NCBI GenBank assembly: GCA_036395835.1
Contig: DASWCW010000007.1
Location: 1 to 25,728 of the forward strand
Source of the DNA: AP-16 sp036395835
GTDB taxonomy: Bacteria; Pseudomonadota; Alphaproteobacteria; Rhizobiales; Xanthobacteraceae
DNA length: 25,728 nucleotides
Direction: 5' to 3'
Every line of letters starts with the position of its first letter. The stretch's first letter is position 1. The translations under genes were made by a program, and so were the position numbers. This document shows, piece after piece, positions 18,009-24,419 of this stretch. The notes under the pieces were generated by a model. That model did no database searches and was not told the DNA's origin. It worked only from the letters and a program-made list of their open reading frames with translations.

Positions 18009-19045
18009 GCCGCGGCCTTCGTTGCCAGAGCACAGTAGGCCTCGGCGAGCCGACGGGCGACGAGGCGCGGGTCCTCCGAGGTGAGCACGTCGTTGCGAAA
18101 GCGATCGAAAGAGGCGCAAACGATGCCGGCGGACTCGGCCGCGACGTCGAGCGCCCATTTCAGGTGCTTGCGCGCGTGCCGGCGGCCGACTTCCTTGCCG
18201 TGATGGAGGAGCATTTCCTGATAAAGGCCGGCTGCGAACGCATGCTGCTCCTCGAGCGGCGGGGCCGGCTCGCGAATTCCGAACTCGAGATAGCGGGCGA
18301 GCTGGCCCGGGAACCACGGTCGTCCCTCGGCGCCGCGTCCGACCATGATTGCATCGGCCCCGGATTGAGCGAGCGCCGCGTCGGCATCATCGAAGCTGCG
18401 GATGTCGCCGTTGACGACGACCGGGATCGAAACCGCTTGCTTCACGGCCCGCACGGCACCCCAATCCGCGCGGCCGCGATAAAAATCACAGCGTGTGCGG
18501 CCGTGGATCGTGACGAGACGGACGCCGGCCTGCTCCGCCCGGCGCGCCAATTCCGCCGCGTTGATCGAGCGCTCGTCCCAGCCGAGCCGCATTTTCAACG
18601 TCACCGGCACGGCAACGGCCCCAACCGTCGTCTCGATGAGGCCCAGGGCATGGTCGGGATCGCGCATGAGCGCCGAGCCCGCATACCCGTTGATCACGCG
18701 CTTGGCCGGGCAGCCCATGTTGATATCGATGACGTGCGCGCCGCTTGCCTCGGCGATCCGCGCGGCCTCGGCCATCGAATGCCGTTCGCATCCGGCAAGC
18801 TGGACCGCGTGGAGCGGGAGCCCGGCGCCTTCCGCCCTCAGCCGCGCCTCCTCCTGGCCCGAGGCCAGCGCTTGGCTGGCGGTCATTTCCGAGATCACCA
18901 ACCCGGCTCCAAGCTGCGCCGCGAGACGCCGGAACGGCGCGTCGGTGATGCCGGACATCGGCGCAAGCAGGACCCGGTTGGGCAGCTTCCTGCCCCCGAC
19001 CGTAATCCCGGCGCGGCGTCGAAATGGAATGATCTGCGCGCTCAC
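18005..19045 (-). CDS. dusB: tRNA dihydrouridine synthase DusB (NifR3)
   Basis: FMN-dependent enzyme reducing uridine to dihydrouridine in the tRNA D-loop. The 346-residue product starts with a GTG at 19045 and has the family N-terminus LLAPMSGITDAPFRRL, the catalytic C112 in DINMGCPAKRV, the KMRLGW segment and the FMN-phosphate site VNGDIRS...GADAIMVGRGAEGRPW. It heads the dusB-ntrB-ntrC transcription unit; the historic name nifR3 in Rhodobacter and rhizobia reflects this linkage. The stop overlaps ntrB by ATGA, so ntrB translation is likely coupled. Its promoter must lie in the 173-base gap towards ispDF. Confidence 0.96.
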   Translation of the reverse strand: MSAQIIPFRRRAGITVGGRKLPNRVLLAPMSGITDAPFRRLAAQLGAGLVISEMTASQALASGQEEARLRAEGAGLPLHAVQLAGCERHSMAEAARIAEASGAHVIDINMGCPAKRVINGYAGSALMRDPDHALGLIETTVGAVAVPVTLKMRLGWDERSINAAELARRAEQAGVRLVTIHGRTRCDFYRGRADWGAVRAVKQAVSIPVVVNGDIRSFDDADAALAQSGADAIMVGRGAEGRPWFPGQLARYLEFGIREPAPPLEEQHAFAAGLYQEMLLHHGKEVGRRHARKHLKWALDVAAESAGIVCASFDRFRNDVLTSEDPRLVARRLAEAYCALATKAAA

Positions 19046-19186
19046 TTCGATCTTTGCTCACGAATTAGGCGATTTCCATTGATGCATACAGTTTAGACAA
19101 TTTCCGACGGGGCGCAAGTGTTGCATTGCAGCAATCCCCGCTGGTCACAGAATCATTTTGCCGGCCGGCGATCGACGCGGTAAGCC

Positions 19187-19206
19187 CGTTCGCACTGGAG
19201 CGAACG
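19187..19206 (+). promoter_or_regulatory. Stem-loop directly upstream of the ispDF ribosome binding site
   Basis: CGTTCGC-ACTGGA-GCGAACG is an exact 7-bp stem with a 6-base loop. It ends right where AAAGG (19207-19211) begins, and the start codon is at 19219. In the ispDF mRNA this hairpin would stack against the Shine-Dalgarno sequence and could affect initiation. The rest of the 173-base dusB/ispDF divergent region holds an AT-richer part (about 19060-19110) that probably carries promoters, and TTGC-ATTGCA-GCAA (19122-19135), an inverted repeat. No clear promoter pair was found. Confidence 0.4.
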
Positions 19207-19218
19207 AAAGGCGCGCAA

Positions 19219-20391
19219 ATGCCGTCGAGTTTCGCGGCGGTCGTGGTCGCCGCCGGCCGCGGCGTCCGGGCTGGCGGGGATTTTCCCAAGCAATACAAGG
19301 AAATAGCCGGCGAACCAGTGCTTCGGCGCAGCCTGCTGCTGTTTGCGCAAGACGACCGGATCGATGCCGTTCAGCCCGTGATTCACCCCGACGACCGCAC
19401 CCTTTTCGAGCGGGCCGCCGATCGCCTTGCGCTCTTGCCGTCGGTCTACGGCGGCGTAACCCGCCAGGCGTCGGTCCGTGCCGGGCTGGAGGCGCTGATT
19501 TCTCGGCAGCCCGAATTCGTGCTGGTCCATGATGCGGCGCGGCCGTTTGCCTCGCCGGCCCTGATCTCGCGGGCCATCGAGGCGGTCCGGGACACGGACG
19601 CGGCTATCCCCGGAATCCCGATCGCCGATACCGTGAAAGCCGTCGATGACGCCGGGGCGGTGGTGGAGACGCTCGACCGTATGCGCTTGCGCATCGTCCA
19701 GACGCCGCAGGCCTTTCGCTTTGCAACGCTGCTCGACGCACACCGGCGAGCGGCGGCCGAGGGGCGCGAAAACTTCACCGACGATGCCGCGCTCGCCGAA
19801 TGGGCGGGGCTCAAGGTTTCCGTGTTCGAGGGCGAGGCAGGCAACATCAAGCTGACCACGCCGGAGGATTTCGTGCGCGCGCACAACGAACCGATGCTTT
19901 CCGACCTGCGCACCGGCACCGGGTTCGATGTCCACGCCTTCGGCCAAGGCGACCACGTCACGCTCGGCGGCGTGCGGATCCCGCACGCGCGCGGCCTCAT
20001 CGGCCATTCCGATGCCGACGTCGCGCTTCACGCGCTCACCGACGCGCTGCTCGGCGCGCTCGCCGACGGCGACATCGGCGTGCATTTCCCGCCGAGCGAT
20101 CCGCAATGGCGCAATGCCTCCTCCGACCGTTTTCTCGCCTTCGCGGCCGAGCGGGTGCGCCGGCGCGGCGGCCGGATCAACCATCTCGACGTGACGATCG
20201 TGTGTGAGGCGCCGCGGATCGGGCCACATCGCGAGCCGATGCGCGCACGCATCGCGGAGATCGCCGGCATTGCCCTCGATCGCGTCGGGCTCCAGGCGAC
20301 GACCAGCGAGAAACTCGGGTTCACCGGTCGCGGCGAAGGCATCGTCGCGTTCGCCACCGCGACGATCGGGCTGCCGTGGACGCAGGGATGA
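19219..20391 (+). CDS. ispDF: Bifunctional IspD/IspF enzyme of the MEP pathway
   Basis: Fused 2-C-methyl-D-erythritol 4-phosphate cytidylyltransferase and 2,4-cyclodiphosphate synthase, steps 3 and 5 of the non-mevalonate isoprenoid route. The product has 390 residues. The IspD half (about 1-225) has the nucleotide-binding VVVAAGRGVRAGGDFPKQY and VLVHDAARPF. The IspF half (about 229-390) has the zinc ligands D237, H239 and H271, spaced as in E. coli IspF, and GHSDADVALHAL. The ATG at 19219 is preferred to the open frame from 19126 because AAAGG lies 7 bases upstream and the IspD fold starts at once. The fusion is typical of many Alphaproteobacteria. cinA follows after 7 bases. Confidence 0.97.
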   Translation: MPSSFAAVVVAAGRGVRAGGDFPKQYKEIAGEPVLRRSLLLFAQDDRIDAVQPVIHPDDRTLFERAADRLALLPSVYGGVTRQASVRAGLEALISRQPEFVLVHDAARPFASPALISRAIEAVRDTDAAIPGIPIADTVKAVDDAGAVVETLDRMRLRIVQTPQAFRFATLLDAHRRAAAEGRENFTDDAALAEWAGLKVSVFEGEAGNIKLTTPEDFVRAHNEPMLSDLRTGTGFDVHAFGQGDHVTLGGVRIPHARGLIGHSDADVALHALTDALLGALADGDIGVHFPPSDPQWRNASSDRFLAFAAERVRRRGGRINHLDVTIVCEAPRIGPHREPMRARIAEIAGIALDRVGLQATTSEKLGFTGRGEGIVAFATATIGLPWTQG

Positions 20392-20398
20392 CACGGGC

Positions 20399-20893
20399 AT
20401 GATCGACGAGGAGCTGCGGACCGCCGCGCGCCGGGTGCTCGACGCGTGCCGCGCCCGCAATCTCAAGCTCGCCGTTGCCGAATCCTGCACCGGCGGGCTT
20501 GTGGCGGCGGCGCTCACCGAGATCCCCGGCTCGTCCGACGTGCTCGACCGCGGCTTCGTCACCTATTCGAACGCTGCCAAACAGGCGATGCTCGGCGTTC
20601 CGGCTTCGATGCTGGAAACCAAGGGCGCGGTGAGCAAGGAAACCGCCGAGGCGATGGCGGCCGGTGCGCTCGAACGCTCCCGCGCCGACGTTTCGGCCGC
20701 AGTTACCGGCGTTGCCGGGCCGGGCGGCGGCACCGCGGCGAAGCCGGTCGGCCTGGTGCATTTTGCCGCCGTGCGCCGAGACGACAGGCATCTTCACCGC
20801 GAGCGGCGTTTCGGCGATCCCGGGCGCGCGGAGATCCGCCGCCTCTCCGTGCTCGAAGCGCTGGCCATGCTGGAGGAATTGGCGAGGCCTTAA
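20399..20893 (+). CDS. CinA C-terminal-domain protein (nicotinamide-nucleotide amidase, PncC type)
   Basis: A 164-residue single-domain protein of the CinA C-terminal family. PncC members convert NMN to nicotinate mononucleotide and ammonia, recycling NMN made by NAD-dependent DNA ligase. The active-site stretch AESCTGG (27-33) with S29 and the downstream VTYSNAAK (54-61, Y56 and K61) are present, as is the late glycine-rich VTGVAGPGGGTAAKPVG. The N-terminal MoeA-like COG1058 domain of full CinA is absent. The start is 7 bases after the ispDF stop, so they share a transcript. The stop codon overlaps that of the converging ratA gene. The symbols pncC and cinA are both used for such proteins. 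Confidence 0.92.
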   Translation: MIDEELRTAARRVLDACRARNLKLAVAESCTGGLVAAALTEIPGSSDVLDRGFVTYSNAAKQAMLGVPASMLETKGAVSKETAEAMAAGALERSRADVSAAVTGVAGPGGGTAAKPVGLVHFAAVRRDDRHLHRERRFGDPGRAEIRRLSVLEALAMLEELARP

Positions 20894-21339
20894 GCGAACA
20901 CCGTATCGGCGCGGCGCTCGAACGCCTCGGCGAATTTCCGGAATGCGGTATCGAATACCGCGCCCATCAGCGCGCCGAGCACGCGGCTGCGGAATTCGTA
21001 GGAGATGAAGAATTCGATCTCGCTGGTCCGCTCCGAGACCGGCCGGAAGATCCACTGGTTTTCCATCTGCCGGAACGGCCCGCTGAGATATTCGACCAGG
21101 ATGCGCAGCCGCGGCTTGTCGAGCGTGACCTTGCTGGTGAAGGTCTCGTGGATCATCTTGTAGGCGACCGTCATGTCGGCCGTGAGCACTTCGACGCCCT
21201 CGGCCTGAACGACGCGACGGCGCACCCTCAGCTCGCGGCACAACGGCACGAATTCCGGATAGCGCTCGACGTCGGCGACCAGCACGAACATGTCGGTCGC
21301 GGAATGCTGCACGCGTCGCGTGGTCGAGAATTGCGGCAT
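20890..21339 (-). CDS. START-like RatA/Coq10 family protein (ubiquinone-binding or ribosome-associated)
   Basis: A 149-residue polyketide-cyclase/START-fold protein. The N-terminus MPQFSTTRRVQHSATDMF, then DVERYPEFVPLC, a DMTVAYK strand and the C-terminal amphipathic helix (VFDTAFRKFAEAFERRAD) match the Coq10/RatA family. E. coli RatA was reported to block 70S assembly, while Coq10 binds ubiquinone for respiration; the second role is more likely in Alphaproteobacteria, but this is inference. The ATG at 21339, 4 bases after the lipA stop, gives the family start; a longer frame to 21402 runs into lipA. The stop TAA overlaps the cinA TAA on the other strand. Confidence 0.88.
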   Translation of the reverse strand: MPQFSTTRRVQHSATDMFVLVADVERYPEFVPLCRELRVRRRVVQAEGVEVLTADMTVAYKMIHETFTSKVTLDKPRLRILVEYLSGPFRQMENQWIFRPVSERTSEIEFFISYEFRSRVLGALMGAVFDTAFRKFAEAFERRADTVFA

Positions 21340-21343
21340 CGGC

Positions 21344-22300
21344 TCAGCGTCCGCTCCGCGCCTGGCGGGCCGCGCGCAGGCGTGCGAAATCCTCGCCCGC
21401 ATGGTGCGAGGATCGCGTCAGCGGCGATGCGGAAACCATCAGGAAGCCTTTGGCATAGGCGATCGTCACATAGGCCTTGAACTCGTCCGGCTCGACGAAG
21501 CGCACCACCGGATGGTGGCGCCGGGTCGGCTGCAGGTATTGGCCGATGGTGAGGAAATCGACCTCCGCGCTGCGCAGATCGTCCATGAGCTGCAGCACTT
21601 CGTTGCGCTCCTCGCCTAGTCCCACCATGATTCCCGATTTGGTGAACATCAGCGGGTCGAGCTCCTTGACGCGCTGGAGCAGCCGCACCGAGTGGAAATA
21701 CCGCGCGCCCGGCCGCACGGTCAGATAGCGCGACGGCACGGTCTCGAGGTTGTGATTGAACACGTCGGGCCGCGCCGCGACCACCGTCTCGATGGCGCCG
21801 TCCTTGCGCAGAAAATCCGGGGTGAGGACCTCGATCGTGGTTCGAGGATTGCGGGCGCGAACGGCGGCGATCACTTCGGCGAAATGCCGCGCGCCGCCAT
21901 CGCCGAGATCGTCGCGGTCGACCGAGGTCACGACGACGTGGCTCAAGCCGAGCTTCTCGACCGCCTGCGCCACGTGCTCCGGCTCGGCCTTGTCGAGCGG
22001 TCCGGGCAAGCCGGTCTTCACGTTGCAGAACGCGCACGCGCGCGTACACGTGTCCCCCATGATCATGAAGGTGGCGTGCTTCTTCTCCCAGCACTCGCCG
22101 ATGTTGGGGCAGCCGGCTTCCTCGCAAACCGTATGCAGCCCGTTGGCGCGAATGATGCGGACGGTCTCGGCGTAGCCGGCCGAGCCCGGCGCCTTGACCC
22201 GGATCCAGGGCGGCTTGCGCAATAAAGGCGTTTCCGGCCGACGCACCTTTTCCGGATGGCGCGGCCGAGGCGATTGCAGCGTGTCGAGGACGACGGCCAT
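21344..22300 (-). CDS. lipA: Lipoyl synthase
   Basis: Radical-SAM enzyme that inserts two sulfurs into octanoyl groups on lipoyl domains, as needed by pyruvate and 2-oxoglutarate dehydrogenases. The 318-residue product has the auxiliary cluster cysteines C59, C64 and C70 (CEEAGCPNIGEC), the radical-SAM CxxxCxxC (C85, C89, C92) and the C-terminal RSSHHAGEDF, whose first Ser is the auxiliary cluster ligand of the RSSYHA motif. The ATG at 22300 fits the usual length; the longer frame to 22435 is not supported. ratA follows 4 bases later. lpdA, another lipoate-linked gene, lies about 2 kb away on the same strand. Confidence 0.97.
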   Translation of the reverse strand: MAVVLDTLQSPRPRHPEKVRRPETPLLRKPPWIRVKAPGSAGYAETVRIIRANGLHTVCEEAGCPNIGECWEKKHATFMIMGDTCTRACAFCNVKTGLPGPLDKAEPEHVAQAVEKLGLSHVVVTSVDRDDLGDGGARHFAEVIAAVRARNPRTTIEVLTPDFLRKDGAIETVVAARPDVFNHNLETVPSRYLTVRPGARYFHSVRLLQRVKELDPLMFTKSGIMVGLGEERNEVLQLMDDLRSAEVDFLTIGQYLQPTRRHHPVVRFVEPDEFKAYVTIAYAKGFLMVSASPLTRSSHHAGEDFARLRAARQARSGR

Positions 22301-22323
22301 GGGCTCTCGAAAATCCCACTCAG

Positions 22324-22352
22324 TACTTACGGGCGGAACTGCCGTGCCGCAA
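22324..22352 (-). promoter_or_regulatory. Possible lipA promoter
   Basis: On the minus strand TTGCGG (22352-22347) is followed after 17 bases by TAAGTA (22329-22324), about 24 bases before the lipA ATG. The first hexamer matches TTGACA at four or fewer positions, so the support is modest. The 212-base region up to the ligase start contains nothing else recognisable. Confidence 0.33.
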
Positions 22353-22512
22353 GTCAGCGAATCCGCCGCACACTCGCATGAGTCGGGACCTGCGCGCCCG
22401 CTCTCGGATCGCCAGGGCCCGACCGGATTCCGCAATCCATCGATCCAGAAGCCGAAACAGGAACACCGCGCTGCCGTCCGACGTTGCGTGGCCGACCGGT
22501 CCGGCGCTTCTC

Positions 22513-23589
22513 ATGGCCTTGAAACTCGCTCCGCCCTTGTTGCCCATGGAAGCGCAATCCGTGGAACGCATCCCCAGGGGCGATGCCTGGCAGTACGAGC
22601 CCAAATGGGATGGATTCCGCTCGATCGTGTTCCGCGACAACGACCGGATCGAGCTGCAGTCGAAATCCGGCCAGCCGCTCACGCGGTATTTCCCGGAGCT
22701 CGCCGAGGCCTTCGCGCGCCTGCCCGGGCCGGCGTTCGTGGTCGACGGCGAGATCGTGGTGCCGGCCGGGGAGTCGTATGATTTCGATGCCTTGCTGCAG
22801 CGGATCCATCCGGCGGCGAGCCGGGTAAAAAAACTCGCGGCCGAGACCCCTGCCCGCTTCATCGTCTTCGACTTGCTCGCCGCCGAGGACGGCCGCTCCT
22901 TGCTTGCCCTGCCGCTGCAGGAACGCCGCAAGCGGCTCGAGGCCTTTGCGCGGCGCCAGCTCAAGCGCAACCGCAGCATCGAGCTCTCGCCCCTCACCCA
23001 CGATCCAGCCGAAGCCGAGCGCTGGCTCAAGGACGGCGGCGGCAGATTGGATGGCGTCATCGCCAAGCGCCGCGATGTGGAATATCGCCCGGCCGACCGC
23101 TCCGTGATGCAGAAGATCAAGAATCTCCGCAGCGCCGATTGCGTCGTCGGCGGCTTCCGCTACGGCGAGGGCACGAAATTGGTCGGCTCCTTGCTGCTCG
23201 GCCTCTATGACGCGGAGGGCCGGCTCAACCACGTCGGCTTCACCTCGAACCTCAAAGCGACGGAACGTGCGGCGCTCACGAAGAAGCTCGAGCGGCTAAT
23301 CGAGCCGCCGGGCTTTTCCGGCAAGGCGCCGGGCGGCCCGAGCCGGTGGTCGACGAAACGCTCGGCGGAATGGCAGCCGCTCAAACCCGCGCTCGTGGTC
23401 GAGGTCTGCTACGATCATTTCAGCGGCGGCCGTTTCCGCCACGGCACCCGGTTCATGCGTTGGCGCCCCGACAAGGCGCCACCGCAATGCACGCTGGACC
23501 AGGTCGAGAAGAAGCGCGCGCATCCGTTCGCGCTGTTCCGGAAGCCGTCACTCCGGGCCGTGCCAAAGGCACGAGTTCGGAATCCATAA
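22513..23589 (+). CDS. ATP-dependent DNA ligase, stand-alone LigC/LigD-ligase type
   Basis: Joins DNA nicks using ATP through a ligase-AMP intermediate. From the ATG at 22513 it has 358 residues: an adenylation domain with K31-W-D-G (motif I, EPKWDGFR), FVVDGEIVVP (motif Ia/III region), FIVFDLLA, LDGVIAKRRD (motif IV) and MQKIKNLR (motif V), then an OB-fold domain (about 215-340). There is no polymerase or phosphoesterase domain as in full LigD, and no ku gene is in the window. It matches the short LigC-type enzymes of Rhizobiales, which act beside the main NAD-dependent LigA in repair. The start at MALKLAPPLLPMEA fits the family. An in-frame ATG at 22378 would add a basic 45-residue segment. 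The last 13 codons and the stop lie inside a palindromic repeat. Confidence 0.9.
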   Translation: MALKLAPPLLPMEAQSVERIPRGDAWQYEPKWDGFRSIVFRDNDRIELQSKSGQPLTRYFPELAEAFARLPGPAFVVDGEIVVPAGESYDFDALLQRIHPAASRVKKLAAETPARFIVFDLLAAEDGRSLLALPLQERRKRLEAFARRQLKRNRSIELSPLTHDPAEAERWLKDGGGRLDGVIAKRRDVEYRPADRSVMQKIKNLRSADCVVGGFRYGEGTKLVGSLLLGLYDAEGRLNHVGFTSNLKATERAALTKKLERLIEPPGFSGKAPGGPSRWSTKRSAEWQPLKPALVVEVCYDHFSGGRFRHGTRFMRWRPDKAPPQCTLDQVEKKRAHPFALFRKPSLRAVPKARVRNP

Positions 23590-23675
23590 TTACCGAAGAG
23601 GCCGCATGCATGGATTCCGGATAACCGCGGAGCCTGCCTCGGACAGCGGTCCGCGGCGGCTTTCGGAATGACGGC
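23544..23675. repeat. Palindromic intergenic repeat overlapping the ligase 3' end
   Basis: The element is bounded by 12-bp ends in inverse orientation with one mismatch: GCCGTCACTCCG (23544-23555) and CGGAATGACGGC (23664-23675). Inside are CGGAATCCAT (23579-23588) and its exact inverse ATGGATTCCG (23610-23619), the hairpin CGTGCC-AAA-GGCACG (23559-23573) and CGGAC-AGCG-GTCCG (23640-23653). CGGAATGACGG ends with ATGGATTCCGG cores are familiar from abundant intergenic repeats in Bradyrhizobium, Rhodopseudomonas and Nitrobacter (recalled, not searched). It probably also stops ligase transcription. The 24 bases from here to the next gene show nothing. Confidence 0.8.
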
Positions 23676-23699
23676 TATGCTCGTCCAGTTCGGCCGGCT

Positions 23700-24026
23700 T
23701 TAGGCCACCGACTGACGGTTCCGCAGGATTTCCTCGAGGGAAAACTCTCCGGGAAGCTTCGTCGTCTCGTCGACAATCGCGCCTGACAATTGAGGCAACG
23801 TCAGATTTTCGGCGCCAGTCAAGTCCGCGCCTCGCAAGATCGTGCCGTCCAACACAGCATCCTTGAGGTTCGCGCCCCGTAAACTGGCATTCGTAAAATC
23901 TGCATGGCTGAGATTTGCCCGTTCCAAATTCGCAAAGCTCAAGTCTGTGCGCCGCAGATATGCTCCGCGCACGTCGAGCGTGAATGGATCGGACGTACCG
24001 GGCCGTTGCCGTAGGGTTTTCGTCAT
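23700..24026 (-). CDS. Pentapeptide-repeat protein, possible C-terminal half of a split protein
   Basis: A 108-residue product. About eleven consecutive pentapeptides of the A(D/N)LXX type lie at residues 17-72 (AYLRR, TDLSF, ANLER, ANLSH, ADFTN, ASLRG, ANLKD and so on), giving a right-handed quadrilateral beta-helix. The tail LTLPQLSGAIVDETTKLP is the usual ending of bacterial pentapeptide proteins. Function unknown. The ATG overlaps the stop of the preceding ORF (ATGA), with only a weak ribosome site (GGTG). In related proteins this repeat domain follows directly on the kind of membrane and KLEVRLGA domain encoded by the upstream ORF. So it may be the second half of a divided gene, made by reinitiation or broken by a frameshift. 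GC is lower than in neighbouring genes. Confidence 0.75.
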   Translation of the reverse strand: MTKTLRQRPGTSDPFTLDVRGAYLRRTDLSFANLERANLSHADFTNASLRGANLKDAVLDGTILRGADLTGAENLTLPQLSGAIVDETTKLPGEFSLEEILRNRQSVA

Positions 24027-24415
24027 CGCTGCACCAACTGATCTTTCAGCATCCTCATGATTTCTCGGACATCGATCGGCGGTTCTTTGTCTCCGTAGTC
24101 TGGCACACTTTCCCTCAAGTATGCAGATAGTAGCTCGAATGTCGATTTCGACAGATCCGGAAAATCCTGGGCGATCTGCTGCAGAGTATAGACCGCGCCG
24201 AGCCGGACCTCCAATTTTTCGTGCGGGAGTTGGCCCACCGCTCGGTTGAAAAGCTCCGCTACGTGATCGCGCCTCGCCAGTTCAGCCTGTTCCAGCGATG
24301 CATCGGCTTGTCGGGAGGCTGCGGTGACACGCATCCAAGCCAAGCAAATGCCGACCAGCGCCACGAAAGAAAGTGCAAAATTTCGAACGATTTCGGAGAG
24401 TTGGACGAGGTCCAT
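24023..24415 (-). CDS. Membrane-anchored N-terminal half of a pentapeptide-type protein
   Basis: A 130-residue product with one hydrophobic segment (about 10-29), a short charged helix that may form a coiled coil (33-55), and the conserved block LFNRAVGQLPHEKLEVRLGA...LQQIAQD...LLSAYLRE (55-101). This block is the standard linker between a membrane anchor and pentapeptide repeats in many alphaproteobacterial and cyanobacterial proteins. The repeats themselves are in the next ORF, which overlaps by 4 bases in the -1 frame. It starts 4 bases after the lpdA stop and could be transcribed from the lpdA unit. Codon use and GC (45-57% in the three 60-base lines of this pair counted by hand) differ from the rest of the window. 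Function unknown. Confidence 0.7.
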   Translation of the reverse strand: MDLVQLSEIVRNFALSFVALVGICLAWMRVTAASRQADASLEQAELARRDHVAELFNRAVGQLPHEKLEVRLGAVYTLQQIAQDFPDLSKSTFELLSAYLRESVPDYGDKEPPIDVREIMRMLKDQLVQR

Positions 24416-24419
24416 GGGA

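Noticed and set aside
22378..22512. N-terminal extension of the DNA ligase from the ATG at 22378
   Set aside because: The added 45 residues are basic and low-complexity, and the usual family start is MALKLAPPLLPMEA. It cannot be fully excluded.
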